Below are positions 22,640-33,137 of a DNA stretch of 36,799 bases, in pieces. The notes under the pieces are model-generated. The model was not told the DNA's origin. It saw only the letters and a list, made by a program, of their open reading frames with translations, and made no database searches. The DNA comes from Oscillatoriales cyanobacterium M59_W2019_021. GTDB taxonomy: Bacteria > Cyanobacteriota > Cyanobacteriia > Cyanobacteriales > Geitlerinemataceae. The stretch covers positions 1-36,799 of the forward strand of contig DVED01000035.1 in assembly GCA_015295945.1 (NCBI GenBank), read 5' to 3'. The position numbers and the translations under genes are program-made. Every line of letters starts with the position of its first letter. Position 1 is the stretch's first letter.

Positions 22640-25600
22640 CTAAGCGGTGGCGGGTTCGCGGGTGACGGTTTCCAGGGTTTGGAGCAGCGTTTGCTCGTTA
22701 TACGGTTTGGAAAAATAGGCGGTAGCGCCCAAACTCAATGCCAGTTGGCGGTGTTTGTTCCCCGTCCGGGAGGTGAGCATCACCACGGGCAGATCCTTGA
22801 ACGTGTCCTGAGCCTTGATTTGGGCTAAAAAGCCGTATCCGTCGAGGCGCGGCATTTCGATATCGCAAATTGCCGCTCGCACGTTCAAGCCGTTGCCGAG
22901 TTTGTCCAACGCATCTTGACCATCTCGAGCTTGTTCGACGAGATATCCGGCTTTTTCCAGGGTGAGTGCCAGGAAACGACGGACGTTGATAGAGTCGTCC
23001 ACGATCAAAATTGTTTGTCGTTGAGAGAGCGAAAGGTTGGGAGCGGTCTCCGGGACGGGCAGTAGAATTTTGGGCGGGACATCCGGGGCGGGGGGCATCG
23101 GCGATCGTTTCGGGTTGGCAACCCGCTCCAGGAATTCGGGAACGTTGACCAGGGGAACGACGCGACCGTTGCCCAAGATGGTGCAACCGGAAAAACCGGG
23201 GGGGAGGGGGAAGGCGCCTTCTACCTGGCGAATAGCAACTTCTCGATCGCCCCAGCAGCGATTGACGGCAATTGCCACGGGTCGATCGCCGCGATCGACG
23301 ATCAAGGCGGTGGGAATGCCGATGGTGGGCGGGGTTTCCAGTTCCGCTGGCGGATTGGGGCAGCGAAACTCCAGCCAGCGTTCGGGACGCACCAAGGGCA
23401 GTTCTGCGCCATCCCAGCGCAACACCTCGCTGCCGTCGGCTCCACGGGCAACTGTCGAGAGCGGCGAAACGATCTCGCGCACGGTGTCGGCGGGAAATGC
23501 CATCAGCATCCCGCTGCTTTCTGCGATTAGCACCCGTGTCACCGAGAGGGTAAAGGGTAGCCACAGGGTAAAGGTGGTTCCCTCGCCCGGTTGGGTCTCC
23601 ACTTGTATTTCGCCGCGCACCTGTTTGAGGTTGTTGCGGACGACATCCATGCCGACCCCCCGACCGGATAAATCGCTCACTTTTTCTTTGGTACTGAAAC
23701 CGGGCTCGAAGATCAGCGACAGCAAGTCGCGATCGCTGGCGGCATCGAGCAAGTCGGCATCCAGTCCCATTTCCACGGCGCGATCGCGGATTTTCTCCAC
23801 GGGAATGCCGCCGCCATCGTCGCGGAGGATAATTTGCGTGCGGTTGCTGTGATGGCTGGCGCGAATTTCGATCGTCCCCCGTTCCGGTTTGCCCCGTTCC
23901 CGCCGGGTTTGGGGATCTTCGATGCCGTGGTCGAAGGCATTGCGCAGCAAGTGCATCAGCGGATCGTGCAACTGTTCCAAAATGTTGCGATCAACGAGGG
24001 TCGTCCCCCCCGAAATTTTTAAGTCTACGGGTTTGCCGTATTGCAAGCTCAACTCGCGCAACGCTCGGGGAAAGCGATCGACGATATCGGACAGGGGACG
24101 CATCCGCACCCGATCGAGGTTGGCTTGCAGTTGTTTGATGGTTTTATTCAGGTTGTGGGTGGTTTGCTCCGTCTCGTTGGCGCTCAGTTCCAAGTCCCCG
24201 GTCACTTCCTGGATTTGGACGACGGTTTCCATCACTTCCACCAACCGCAGGTGAGCGTCGTTATAGCGATCGAGTTCCAGCAAGTCGAATTCGGGCAGGG
24301 CATCGTCCCGGTCGAACGATGCCATCGGCGACCCTTCCCGAGGGGAGACGCGGTGCTGAGACTGCGCCAGAGTTTTATTGCTCTCCAATTGCAGTTGGGC
24401 TGTGCTGTGTTCGAGCAGCTGTACCCGCCGACTCAGGGAAGCGATCAAACCGCGCAGCCGGGAAAACTGCACGTCGAGACCGTTGCGCTCGATAATCAGT
24501 TCGGCGAGCAAGTCGTTGAGTTGTTCCAAACGCTTGACCGACACCCGCACCGTGGCATCCGCATTGTCCGACTCGGGGGCAGCGGGCGCGATTTCGGGTT
24601 CTCGCTCTAAACTCGCCAGATCCACCCCTTCGAGTTCTTCGGGGGGGATCTCCGGTGCGGCAGCGGGCGGTTGCCCAACGGCAAGGGCGAACGGTTCGTC
24701 CGGGGAGAAGCCGTTCTCGCCGGAAGCGGCGAGGAAATTCTCGAGAACGGTTTCGTCGTCTTCGTTTGAGGGATCTTCATCCCACTCGCTCTCGACGGTA
24801 GCTGCGATCGGTTCTTCAGAGTCGGCGATGGTTTCTGAGGCGGGAACGATTTCCTGGGTTGGGGCAACCTCGAGATCGTCCCAATTCTCGATCGCGTCCC
24901 CAGAGAGATCTTTCTCCCATTGCGCGAACGGATCTTCCCAGGTTACCATCTCCGGAGTGGGGATCTCTTCCGGTAAAGGTTCGACGGCATCTGCCCCCGT
25001 TACCATTGTTGCCGGAGGAAGGTCTTTTTCGAGTAACTCGAAAGGATCTTCCCAGGTTGCCATTGAGGGCGCGGGGGTTTCTTCTGGCAAAGGTTCGACC
25101 GACTCTTCCCCGGTTCCCATCGCTGCCGGAGGGAGGTCTTTTTCGAGTAACTCGAAGGGATCTTCCCAAGTTTCGATCGCCGGAGCGGGTGTGCCTCCAG
25201 CAATTGCCGTCGGCAGTAAGTCGAATTGTCCGGTGAGGATCAGCGCTTGCGATCGCCGCCACGCCGACAACGCCTCCCGAGCGATATCTTCCACCCGAGT
25301 GGGTTCGGCATGCAACCGCGCCGTCACCGACTCGCACAGTTGGTAGAACGCCTCGATTTGCAGCATTTCGCCCAACCCGCCCAATTCTTGCGCCAAAATT
25401 GCTACTTCTTCTGGCAAGCAAGGTTTTTCTGGGTTGGCGAGAACCGACTCCAGCCGTTCCAAGCAGCCTTCCACCTCGGTTTCAAACAGCAAGAAAATCA
25501 CATCCTGTCCGTCTTCGGGCATGAGGACGGAACTGGCGTCTTCTTCCTGGGGAGCGCCCAATTGCTCGGAGAGGCGATCGAAAATCGGTGCGGCGCGTTC

Positions 25601-25978
25601 GAGCAGTTCGGGACAGTCGAAGCTAGATGGGTTGCCGGGGAACAGAGATTCGCGATCGATCTCGATGGTTTCCCCCAGACAGTCTACTGCCGCCAGCAGC
25701 AGCCGCTCGAGTTCGCCGTCGATTTCCACTGAATTTTTCTGAATCTTCAGCACCTTAAAGGAATCTTCCAAGCGGTGAGCGAACTGACTCAACACTTGAA
25801 ACCCCATCATCCCCGCGCCCCCTTTGATCGAGTGAGCGGCGCGCAAGGCGGCGTTAATTTCTTCGGCATCGACGCGGCGACTGGCTAACCCCAGCAGCGC
25901 CGATTCTAAGGTTTGCAAATACTCCTGAGCTTCGTCGAGAAACTGGAGTTTGATTTCGAGTTCTTTGTCTTGTGACAT
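22640..25978 (-). CDS. pixL: CheA-type hybrid histidine kinase, PixL-like
   Basis: A 1112-residue cytoplasmic kinase for phototaxis or pilus control. Domains in order: HPt with RAAHSIKGGAGMMGF (H49); a second HPt-like fold (about 155-245) whose motif LAQELGGLGEMLQ lacks the histidine; an acidic linker with three 38-residue tandem repeats around WEDPF (270-358); a dimerisation region starting VSVKRLEQLNDLLAELI; an HATPase with LLRNAFDHGIEDP, DDGGGIPVEKI and GRGVGMDVVRNN; a CheW-like domain; and a C-terminal receiver (ILIVDDSINVRRF, AICDIEMPRLDG, SKPY). This layout equals Synechocystis PixL/PilL. It is 15 nt downstream of the second receptor gene in the same operon. CheW and the receptors are expected to gate its activity. 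Confidence 0.92.
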   Translation of the reverse strand: MSQDKELEIKLQFLDEAQEYLQTLESALLGLASRRVDAEEINAALRAAHSIKGGAGMMGFQVLSQFAHRLEDSFKVLKIQKNSVEIDGELERLLLAAVDCLGETIEIDRESLFPGNPSSFDCPELLERAAPIFDRLSEQLGAPQEEDASSVLMPEDGQDVIFLLFETEVEGCLERLESVLANPEKPCLPEEVAILAQELGGLGEMLQIEAFYQLCESVTARLHAEPTRVEDIAREALSAWRRSQALILTGQFDLLPTAIAGGTPAPAIETWEDPFELLEKDLPPAAMGTGEESVEPLPEETPAPSMATWEDPFELLEKDLPPATMVTGADAVEPLPEEIPTPEMVTWEDPFAQWEKDLSGDAIENWDDLEVAPTQEIVPASETIADSEEPIAATVESEWDEDPSNEDDETVLENFLAASGENGFSPDEPFALAVGQPPAAAPEIPPEELEGVDLASLEREPEIAPAAPESDNADATVRVSVKRLEQLNDLLAELIIERNGLDVQFSRLRGLIASLSRRVQLLEHSTAQLQLESNKTLAQSQHRVSPREGSPMASFDRDDALPEFDLLELDRYNDAHLRLVEVMETVVQIQEVTGDLELSANETEQTTHNLNKTIKQLQANLDRVRMRPLSDIVDRFPRALRELSLQYGKPVDLKISGGTTLVDRNILEQLHDPLMHLLRNAFDHGIEDPQTRRERGKPERGTIEIRASHHSNRTQIILRDDGGGIPVEKIRDRAVEMGLDADLLDAASDRDLLSLIFEPGFSTKEKVSDLSGRGVGMDVVRNNLKQVRGEIQVETQPGEGTTFTLWLPFTLSVTRVLIAESSGMLMAFPADTVREIVSPLSTVARGADGSEVLRWDGAELPLVRPERWLEFRCPNPPAELETPPTIGIPTALIVDRGDRPVAIAVNRCWGDREVAIRQVEGAFPLPPGFSGCTILGNGRVVPLVNVPEFLERVANPKRSPMPPAPDVPPKILLPVPETAPNLSLSQRQTILIVDDSINVRRFLALTLEKAGYLVEQARDGQDALDKLGNGLNVRAAICDIEMPRLDGYGFLAQIKAQDTFKDLPVVMLTSRTGNKHRQLALSLGATAYFSKPYNEQTLLQTLETVTREPATA
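24905..25171 (-). repeat. 114-bp tandem repeat in the pixL linker, 2.3 copies
   Basis: Units start at protein residues 270, 308 and 346. Each begins TWEDPF, followed by ELLEKDLPP (AQWEKDL in the last) and VEPLPEE. The period is 38 codons. The DNA is also conserved: GGTCTTTTTCGAGTAACTCG occurs at 25021 and again at 25135 (plus-strand reading). Confidence 0.85.
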
Positions 25979-25993
25979 TTGTTTCTACTCCAG

Positions 25994-28900
25994 TTACGAA
26001 TCAACTTTGAACGTCCCCACCGAGGTCTGCAATTGTTGGGCGATTTCCACCGTCTGCCGCAGGTTTTCGGAAACGTGGCTCGAGGCATCGGCGGTGCGCG
26101 TCGAAACCTGGGCGATGGCTTTCATCAAATTGGAGACGGTTTCGGAGGTCTGCACCTGGGAAACCGTCGAGTCGGAGATCGATCGCACCAACTCGTCGAT
26201 TTGCCGGGACACCTGCACGATTTGCGACAAGCTCTGTTTGGCATTTTCCACCAGGTGCGTCCCTTCCACCACCTGAGCGGTACTCTGCTCCATGGCTTCC
26301 ACCACCTGCGCCGTTTCCAATTGGATGTTTTCCACGATCCGTTCGATTTCTTTGGTGGCGTTGGCGGAACGAGCGGCGAGTTCGCCCACCTCTTCGGCAA
26401 CCACCGCGAACCCCTGACCCTCTTCTCCGGCACGAGCGGCTTCGATCCCGGCGTTGATCGCCAGCAGGTTAGTTTGCAAGGCGATTTGGTCGATCAGGGA
26501 GACCACCTTAGAAATTTGTTGGGAGGATTCCCCGAGCTGTTTCACTTTTTTCGCCGTGCTGGCAACGGTTTCCCGCAGGTTCAAGATATTCGCCACCGTC
26601 CGATCCATTGCTACCCCTCCCGATTCGGCGGTATTCGATGCCATCTTCGCCACCTCGGCGGCTCGGCGGGCGTTTTGCGCCACTGCTTGGATCGATCGGG
26701 TCATCTCCTCCACGGAATCCAGGGTGCGGGTGGTTTCGGCGGCTTGTTGCAGCGCTTCTTCGGTGAGTTGGCGCATGGCGGTTTCGTTTTCCCCCAGTGC
26801 CGAGTTCACCTGGCTGGCGGAGGTTTTCACCTGGGTGACGATTTGCCGCAAACTTTCGATAATCGAGTTGAAAAAGTCGGCGACGGTGCCGATGTCTCCG
26901 GCAGTGACGTCGGCGCGGACGGTTAAATCTCCCCGCGAGGCGCCTTCGACTTCGTCGAGCAAGGTGAGTAGCTGCATTTGCAGGGATTCTTTTTGTTTCC
27001 GCTGTTCTTCCGAGAGGGCTTCAGCTTCCAGGCGAGCTTGTTCCCGTCCGGCGAATAATTCCGCTTGCTCGAGGGCAAAGCCGACTTGGGTGGAAATTTG
27101 CCGGAATAGTTCGATTTCGGTGTCTTCCCAGTTGCGGGTTCCGGCGCAGTGGTGGGCGCACAGCAACCCGACCAACTTGTCATCGTAGATGATCGGAGCG
27201 ACGATGCTGGCGCGGATTTGAAAGCCTTCGAGGATGTCGCGGTGGCAGTCGGTCAGCCCTTCGGCGTCGATGTCGTTCATCGCCCGCACGCGACCGTTGC
27301 GGTAGCGATCGATCAGTCCTTCGCGGAAGGGATCTTCGACGGTTTCTCCCAAGATTTTGCGCCAGCGCCCGACAACGGATTCGGCGATAATCGTCCCGTG
27401 CCAGTTGTCGTGGAATTGGTAGACGATAACCCGATCGGTGTTCAGGGCAGCGCGCAGTCGATCGACGGCAGTTTGCAGGATTTCGTCTTTTTGTAGCGAT
27501 CGCCGCATTTGCGAGACGATTTCGTTAACCAGTTGAGATCGCGCGGTGGCGGCGGTTTGCCGATCGAGCAAGTCTTTCACCCGTTCCACCAAGTTGTTGA
27601 AGCTGTGGGCGAGGGTGCGGGTTTCGGCGGTTCCGGCGACTTCGGCGCGGGTGTCGAGATCTCCGCTCGCCACGCGATCGCTGGCATCGACCAGGCGATC
27701 GATGGGTTTGACCACTTGGCGGGCGATGGCGGCGACAATCGCGGTGACGACCGCGCCCACCGCCAGGAACATCCCGGCGAACAGCAATCCAGCGTTGCGT
27801 CCGGCGGCGGCAATTTCGGCTTCGCTGACGGAAACGGCGATCGCCCAGTTGCTATCGGGAATCGTCCCCAGAAGGTACAGCCGACCTTGGTGGGTGAATT
27901 GGGTTTCGAGAATCTCGAATTTTTGGTCTTCGTGCTGCACGCGACGGACGTTGACGGGAAATCCCGCTTCGCGGATCGCTTTTTTCAGATTGTCTCCGCC
28001 AAAACGCACCAGTTTTACTAGATCGCTCGCCCGTTGGGCAACGGTTTCTCCACCGAGAACTTCGTTGAGTTGCATGACTTGATTGCCTTTCAAGGTGGCA
28101 AAAGGAATCGCCTGTTCTCCGGCGGAAATCCCTAGCACCTGAGCTTCCTCTGAAGCAAACTGGACGGAATCATCAACTAAGTGCAGAACGTGGTGAAAAT
28201 CGGTGGCGGGAATCACGGCTTTCACCACCCCCAGAAAGGTCTGAGATGGGGGATCGACGATCGCACTGGTGATGTTTAGAGAGAAGGTATTTGCCGATAC
28301 GTCAAATTCGGGAATTAATTCCTGCTGCCGTCCGGTTTGGGTATTTTGCCACCAGGATTCGTCGCTTTGCACGAAATCGGACGGACGGCTGCTGTAAGCC
28401 AGGTTGAAACCGTGTTTGTCGGTGAAGAATAGCTCGGCGATCTCTCCAACTGCGGCAACTCGCTTGAGATAATCGTTGAGGGCTTGGTTGGGTTTGAGCA
28501 GTAAGGTGTTGGCAAACTGCTTTTCCAAGTCTTCGGTAGCCGCAGTGTCGAGCGCTTCGGTTTTCACTCGTTCGATCGCTGCTCGCGCCTCTTCGATGAC
28601 CAGGGGATTGGTCGCCACCAGCTCGGGCAGTTCGTCAACTTGTTCGAGCCACTCGCTGGCGGCTTCGCTGCCGATGAGGACTTGACCGCTCAATTGTTGG
28701 CGCGCCCGCTCGATGGCTTTTTGGGCGGTTAAGCTGTAGCCCAAGATCCCGGCAAGACCGAGGGGAATCAGAACGCCGGGGAGAATGCGCACCAGCAACT
28801 GACGGCGCAGCGTTTGACCCTGCCATTTGACCTCGGTGTGGGGGATCGATCGCCACATCATCTGTCCGCGCTTTGGGGAGGCGTCCTCGGCGGGATCGTC

Positions 28901-29029
28901 AAGGCGGGCAGATTGGGCAATTTCGCGATCTACAGCGTCTGAAGGGATCGCCAGCAAGTTTTCAGAAGAGCGATGACCGTTGCCATTGGCGGGATCGTCG
29001 GTGAGATGGAAGTCGATTTTGGGTGTCAT
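25994..29029 (-). CDS. pixJ2: Methyl-accepting receptor with GAF domain, PixJ2-like
   Basis: A 1011-residue transmembrane receptor. It has a cytoplasmic N-tail, TM1 (about 82-101), an extracytoplasmic dCache-like sensor (about 105-410), TM2 (about 413-436), a HAMP domain ([20 protein letters not shown]), a GAF domain (about 505-660), and a signalling coiled coil with the hairpin [20 protein letters not shown]. The GAF retains the cyanobacteriochrome-style [10 protein letters not shown] (C595/H596). However, the aspartate-containing motif is EDPF instead of DPCF, so the second cysteine is missing and Glu replaces the usual Asp. Chromophore binding is therefore doubtful. It lies between the PixJ1-like receptor and PixL, matching the Synechocystis pixJ1-pixJ2-pixL order. 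ATG 29029 gives [13 protein letters not shown]. Confidence 0.88.
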   Translation of the reverse strand: MTPKIDFHLTDDPANGNGHRSSENLLAIPSDAVDREIAQSARLDDPAEDASPKRGQMMWRSIPHTEVKWQGQTLRRQLLVRILPGVLIPLGLAGILGYSLTAQKAIERARQQLSGQVLIGSEAASEWLEQVDELPELVATNPLVIEEARAAIERVKTEALDTAATEDLEKQFANTLLLKPNQALNDYLKRVAAVGEIAELFFTDKHGFNLAYSSRPSDFVQSDESWWQNTQTGRQQELIPEFDVSANTFSLNITSAIVDPPSQTFLGVVKAVIPATDFHHVLHLVDDSVQFASEEAQVLGISAGEQAIPFATLKGNQVMQLNEVLGGETVAQRASDLVKLVRFGGDNLKKAIREAGFPVNVRRVQHEDQKFEILETQFTHQGRLYLLGTIPDSNWAIAVSVSEAEIAAAGRNAGLLFAGMFLAVGAVVTAIVAAIARQVVKPIDRLVDASDRVASGDLDTRAEVAGTAETRTLAHSFNNLVERVKDLLDRQTAATARSQLVNEIVSQMRRSLQKDEILQTAVDRLRAALNTDRVIVYQFHDNWHGTIIAESVVGRWRKILGETVEDPFREGLIDRYRNGRVRAMNDIDAEGLTDCHRDILEGFQIRASIVAPIIYDDKLVGLLCAHHCAGTRNWEDTEIELFRQISTQVGFALEQAELFAGREQARLEAEALSEEQRKQKESLQMQLLTLLDEVEGASRGDLTVRADVTAGDIGTVADFFNSIIESLRQIVTQVKTSASQVNSALGENETAMRQLTEEALQQAAETTRTLDSVEEMTRSIQAVAQNARRAAEVAKMASNTAESGGVAMDRTVANILNLRETVASTAKKVKQLGESSQQISKVVSLIDQIALQTNLLAINAGIEAARAGEEGQGFAVVAEEVGELAARSANATKEIERIVENIQLETAQVVEAMEQSTAQVVEGTHLVENAKQSLSQIVQVSRQIDELVRSISDSTVSQVQTSETVSNLMKAIAQVSTRTADASSHVSENLRQTVEIAQQLQTSVGTFKVDS

Positions 29030-29106
29030 GGGAGTGTCTCGATTGCGGTTCGTGTGAAATGGATGGATTGTAGGCAGATGAACTTTAAGGCGGTTGCCGT
29101 TCGGCG

Positions 29107-31968
29107 TTAAGCGCTGACTTTGAACGTGCCGACGGAGGTTTGCAGTTCTCGGGCAATCTCCACCGTCTGCCGTAGAGTTTCGGAAACTTGGCGGGAGGAA
29201 TCGGAGGTGCGCTCGGAAACCTTTGCGATTTCTTGCATCAGGGCAGAAACCACTTGCGAGGTCTCGGCTTGAGAAACGGTGGTGCCGGAAATCGACTGCA
29301 CCAACTCGTCGATCTGCTGGGAAACTCCCACAAGTTGCCCGAAGCTCTGTTTGGCATCGTCTACCAGGCGTGCGCCTTCGGCGACCTGCTCGGTGCTTTG
29401 CTCCATGGCGGTCACCACCTGCTTGGTTTCCCGCTGGATGTTTTCCAAAATCTGCTCGATTTCCTGGGTAGCATTGGCCGATTTCGTTGCCAGTTGACCG
29501 ACTTCTTCGGCAACCACGGCAAAGCCTCGGGCTTCTTCCCCGGCGCGAGCGGCTTCCAATCCGGCGTTGATTGCCAGGACGTTGGTTTGCAGCGACAGTT
29601 CGTTAATCGACGACACCACTTTGGCAATTTGCCGCGAGGAATCGCCCAATTGTTTCACTTTCTTGGCGGTTTCGCCGATGGTCATCCGCAGGTTGGAGAT
29701 TTTATGCGCCATGGCTTCGATGGCAATGCCGCCGGATTGCGCCGTGTTGGAGGCGGTGCGGGCGACGTCTGCCGCTTGGCTGGCGCGTTGGGCGACCTCT
29801 TGCATCGATCGAGTCATCCGTTCGACGGCATCGAGGGTGCGGGTGGTTTCCTCGGCTTGCTGGAGGGCTTCGCTCGCCAGTTGGCGGATGGCGACTTCGT
29901 TTTCGCCTAGGGACGAATTCACTTCCAGGGTGGATTGTTTGACTTGGGTGACGATCTGCCGCAAACTTTCGACGATCGAGTTGAAAAAGTCGGCAACCGT
30001 GCCGATTTCCCCTTCGGTGACGTCGGCACGCACGGTCAGATCTCCCAGGGCTGCCCCTTCAATATCTTCGAGCAGGTCGAGGAGTTGGCGGCGCAGGCTT
30101 TCCTGTTGTTGCTGTCGTTCGGCGGACAGGGCTTCGGCTTGCAGGCGGGCTTGTTCCCGTCCGGCAAACAGGTTGGCTTGTTCCAGGGCGAACCCGAGTT
30201 GGATGGCGACTTGACGCGCTAGGTCGATGTCGGCTTCCGACCAAGTGCGGGGTGCGGAGCATTGATGCACCACCAACAAGCCTAAGAGTTTGCTCTCGAC
30301 TAAAATGGGGGCGACTAAGTTGGCTTTGACGCCGAAGGGTTTGAGTTGGTTTTGGTGGCACTCGGTGAGTCCGGCGCGATCGATGTCTTCGGTGGCTTTG
30401 ACGCGACCTTGCTGGTACCGTTGGACGTAGTCTTTAGCAAAACAGGGATCGGCAATGCGAGCGTTTAAGGCGACGGGCCAACCGGGGGCGACGGATTCGG
30501 CGACGATCGTCCCCTGCCAGTTTTCGTCGAATCGGTACACCAAGGTGCGATCGGCGGCTAAGGCTTCTCGCAGACCGACCAGTGCCGCTTCCTTCATCCC
30601 ATCGGTGTCGGTCGCTCGGCGCAAGCTGGCGGTAATTTGGTTGAGTTGGCGGGCGCGTTCGGTTTCGGCACGTTGGCGCTGGGTTTGGGCAACCAGGAGA
30701 TCGGCCATTTGGTTGAAGGTTCCCGCCAGTTGTCCGACTTCATCTCGGGCAAAACCCCGCGCCCGCAATTGCCAATCGCCCCGCGCAAAACCTTCGGCAA
30801 TTTGTTGTAGTTTTTGAATGGGGTTGACGATCGATCGTCCCAACAAGGTCGCCAAAAGGAGATCGGCGCAGATGGCGAGGAGGGCAACGAGCAGTTGCAG
30901 TTTTAAGCTATTGCCCAACAGTCGATTCAAGGCGACTTCCGGCGTCCCTCGCACCAATACCGCCACGGGATTGTTGTTGATGTCGCTCAGGGCTTGGGCT
31001 GCCATGGTGTAGGTTTGGTTGCCGACGCCGACGCGCCGGGTGACGATTTCGCCCGAGGCGGTCGTGGCGTCTGCGAGTAAGCTGGTATCGGCGATCGGGG
31101 CGTCGGCAACTGGCTCGGCAGCCCCTCGGGGATCGTCGTCGAGGGCAGTGACCAGGCGGTATTCCCCGGAGGGTTGGTAGCTGTAAATGGCGCTATATCC
31201 GCCTTGAAACCGTTCGACGGTTTTTTCCACGATGGGGGATTTGACCAGATCTCCGGAAACCAACACCCCGAGGACGGCTTGGGTTTGGGGATCGCGAACG
31301 GGAGTAAAGGTATAGCGGATCGGCAAGTCGGCGTCGGGCAGTCCGTCGGGCAGGGGAGGCGACTCCCGTTGCAATTCGGCTCGAGTGACGATGGCGCTGG
31401 TTTTGAGCTGGCGGGGATTGTTGAGGACTTGCGCCACCCAGTTGTTGGGGTTGAATTCTTCTCCAGTGCGATCGGCGTTGGCATTGGCAATAATGCGCGA
31501 GTCCGCACCGACTAAGGTGGCGTATTCGATATTCCGCGCTTGGATTTCGTTGCGGAGAATTTGCTTCACTCGCTCTCGGATCTCGGGGGTTAACGCTCGA
31601 TCTTCGGCAGCCGCTTTCGCCGCTTCGATGATGGCGGCGTTATCGGACTGTCCCCGAAACCCAAACCCCATTTGATCGATTTTAATATCGTAGTGAACCT
31701 GGGCGATCGCCAGTTCCGATCGGGCTTGGTTCAGGAGTTGGGTGCGTCCTCCGGCGACGATCAGCCACGATCCCACTCCCACCAGACCGACGATGGAAAT
31801 GGCTTCGGAGGCCAACAAACCGACGAGTTGCTTGCGCTTGACGGGCAGGTTTTCAAACCACTGCCACAGGGGAGATGGGGAGGCGGGATGGGAAGTGCGA
31901 TCGGAAATGGGGCGAGTCTCCAAGGCGGGATCTTGTGCCTTGAGCCGTGGATGCAAGTCAATGGTCAT
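29107..31968 (-). CDS. pixJ1: Phototaxis receptor with DXCF-type GAF, PixJ1-like
   Basis: With ATG 31968 ([14 protein letters not shown]) the receptor has 953 residues. It has TM1 (about 48-72), an extracytoplasmic sensor region, TM2 (about 357-377), HAMP ([20 protein letters not shown]), GAF (about 445-600) and a methyl-accepting signalling domain ([20 protein letters not shown]). The GAF carries ADPCFAKDY (D507, C509) and [10 protein letters not shown] (C537, H538). The two cysteines are exactly 28 residues apart, as C494 and C522 are in TePixJ. D507 is 30 before C537, as D291 is to C321 in AnPixJ. These are the landmarks of DXCF cyanobacteriochromes, usually blue/green sensing. Light reception for phototaxis via PixI/PixL is the likely role; bilin binding is inferred. 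The longer upstream frame (to 32046) has no family-like sequence. Confidence 0.9.
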   Translation of the reverse strand: MTIDLHPRLKAQDPALETRPISDRTSHPASPSPLWQWFENLPVKRKQLVGLLASEAISIVGLVGVGSWLIVAGGRTQLLNQARSELAIAQVHYDIKIDQMGFGFRGQSDNAAIIEAAKAAAEDRALTPEIRERVKQILRNEIQARNIEYATLVGADSRIIANANADRTGEEFNPNNWVAQVLNNPRQLKTSAIVTRAELQRESPPLPDGLPDADLPIRYTFTPVRDPQTQAVLGVLVSGDLVKSPIVEKTVERFQGGYSAIYSYQPSGEYRLVTALDDDPRGAAEPVADAPIADTSLLADATTASGEIVTRRVGVGNQTYTMAAQALSDINNNPVAVLVRGTPEVALNRLLGNSLKLQLLVALLAICADLLLATLLGRSIVNPIQKLQQIAEGFARGDWQLRARGFARDEVGQLAGTFNQMADLLVAQTQRQRAETERARQLNQITASLRRATDTDGMKEAALVGLREALAADRTLVYRFDENWQGTIVAESVAPGWPVALNARIADPCFAKDYVQRYQQGRVKATEDIDRAGLTECHQNQLKPFGVKANLVAPILVESKLLGLLVVHQCSAPRTWSEADIDLARQVAIQLGFALEQANLFAGREQARLQAEALSAERQQQQESLRRQLLDLLEDIEGAALGDLTVRADVTEGEIGTVADFFNSIVESLRQIVTQVKQSTLEVNSSLGENEVAIRQLASEALQQAEETTRTLDAVERMTRSMQEVAQRASQAADVARTASNTAQSGGIAIEAMAHKISNLRMTIGETAKKVKQLGDSSRQIAKVVSSINELSLQTNVLAINAGLEAARAGEEARGFAVVAEEVGQLATKSANATQEIEQILENIQRETKQVVTAMEQSTEQVAEGARLVDDAKQSFGQLVGVSQQIDELVQSISGTTVSQAETSQVVSALMQEIAKVSERTSDSSRQVSETLRQTVEIARELQTSVGTFKVSA

Positions 31969-32097
31969 AGTACATAAGCCGGGGTAACGGTTAAAGGAAA
32001 TGAAGAACGATCCCACAACCCGACATCGAGTTGAGGTCGATCGCATTTGTGCCTACAAGGGGTAGGTCAACTGTCGATGGGTGAAAGTCTGGGAAAT

Positions 32098-32598
32098 TTA
32101 GGTGCCGTGCAATAAAGGCGAGTGCAAGATCGCCGACACATCTAGCACCCACAATCGTTCTGGATGTCCGACGCAGCCGCGCGCGTAGGGGGCGATCTCC
32201 GGGCTGGCAGAAGCGGGCAGGGGACTGAGTTGTTCGTTGCTCAGTCGTACCATGCCTTCGATTTCTGGCACGACCAATCCGGCAGCCACCCCACCGACGC
32301 GCACCAGGACGGTGTTGTAGTTTTGGGCTTTGAACGCCCAAGCTGGAAACTGTAAAAGTTGGGGCAGGTCGATCGCCCATAACACTCGACTGCGCCGCTC
32401 GATCAAACCCAACAGGTATGGCGGTAAGTTGGGCATGGGCGTTAAGTGCGGCACGGGGATGACGACCGCTTCTTGCAAGTATCGCAGGGAAAGAATTGCC
32501 GGAGTGCGGTCATCGAGCCGCACTTTGAGGTAAGGGTGTCCGGCGGCTTTTTTGGAGAAGGAACGGCGAGAGGCGAGGAGAGCAGAGGAAGAGTTCAT
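32098..32598 (-). CDS. pixI: CheW-like adaptor, PixI-like
   Basis: A 166-residue adaptor that couples receptors to the CheA kinase. Conserved CheW features are YLKVRLDDRTPAILSLRYLQ, VVIPVPHLTPMPNLPPYLLG (the usual 'PMPN.P..l.Gl' segment), RSRVLWAIDLPQLL and GLVVPEIEGMVRL. The Ser/Ala/Arg-rich N-tail is probably flexible. ATG 32598 (MNSSSALLASRR) is chosen over TTG 32613 because it directly follows the pixH stop by four bases, implying translational coupling. Confidence 0.9.
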   Translation of the reverse strand: MNSSSALLASRRSFSKKAAGHPYLKVRLDDRTPAILSLRYLQEAVVIPVPHLTPMPNLPPYLLGLIERRSRVLWAIDLPQLLQFPAWAFKAQNYNTVLVRVGGVAAGLVVPEIEGMVRLSNEQLSPLPASASPEIAPYARGCVGHPERLWVLDVSAILHSPLLHGT

Positions 32599-32602
32599 GA
32601 GC

Positions 32603-32965
32603 TTAGGCGGCAACCGATTTGACCGCTCGAATTAATTGTTCTCGAGTAAAGGGTTTGGTGATGTACGCATCGGCACCTTGCTTCATCCCCCACAAGCGAT
32701 CGATTTCTTGATTTTTAGACGAGCAAATGACGATGGGAATTTTTTGGGTTTCGGGGGTTTGTTTCAGTTTTCGGCACAATTCAAATCCACTCATTCCCGG
32801 CATGACCACATCGGTGACGATCGCGTCCGGTTGTTTTTCAGTGGCTAAATTTAAGGCTTCTTGGGCGCCGATGGCGCTGATGACGCTATAGCCACTTTCT
32901 CGGAGATAGTGACTCATGAGTTCGCGTTCGGAAGGGGTGTCTTCAACAATTAAAATCGTAGTCAT
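32603..32965 (-). CDS. pixH: CheY-like receiver, PixH-like
   Basis: A 120-residue stand-alone receiver. TILIVEDTPSERELM supplies the acidic pocket, AIVTDVVMPGMSGFELC the phosphoacceptor D52, ICSSKNQE the switch Ser/Thr, and AYITKPFTREQL the lysine. It has no output domain. It probably shuttles phosphate from PixL to the pilus machinery or acts as a phosphate sink. Upstream in-frame ATGs (MSVTLMTT, MSSELVM) are possible starts; MTTILIVED fits receiver length best. It is coupled to pixI by a four-base gap. Confidence 0.92.
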   Translation of the reverse strand: MTTILIVEDTPSERELMSHYLRESGYSVISAIGAQEALNLATEKQPDAIVTDVVMPGMSGFELCRKLKQTPETQKIPIVICSSKNQEIDRLWGMKQGADAYITKPFTREQLIRAVKSVAA

Positions 32966-33137
32966 TAAAGTTACGCTCATAACAAGTTCGCTTGACAATT
33001 TAGGTGTTCTGTCTGCGGAGAATGTCCTGTGGGTCGGGCAATTCCCTCGCGTTGGGCTTTAACGGGGTTTAGCGCGAGAAACGATCGCCTCTTAAGTGGG
33101 CTGACGTTGCGTTGGCAACTGCCATCGTTTCTCGGGG

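Noticed and set aside
22698-23564. 288-codon open frame inside pixL
   Set aside because: Arg/Ser-rich shadow of the CheA CheW-REC coding region; the PixL frame explains all conserved motifs.
24905-25171. CRISPR-like periodicity
   Set aside because: The 114-bp units are in frame within pixL and contiguous, without distinct spacers; the other repeat tracts are simple heptamers or hexamers.
24378-25346. 322-codon plus-strand frame opposite the pixL linker
   Set aside because: Ser/Gly-rich antisense of the tandem repeat and acidic linker; no protein-like features.
25979-26926. 315-codon plus-strand frame opposite pixJ2
   Set aside because: His/Gly/Phe-rich antisense of the MCP signalling domain; a matching shadow lies opposite pixJ1, as expected from conserved MCP codons.
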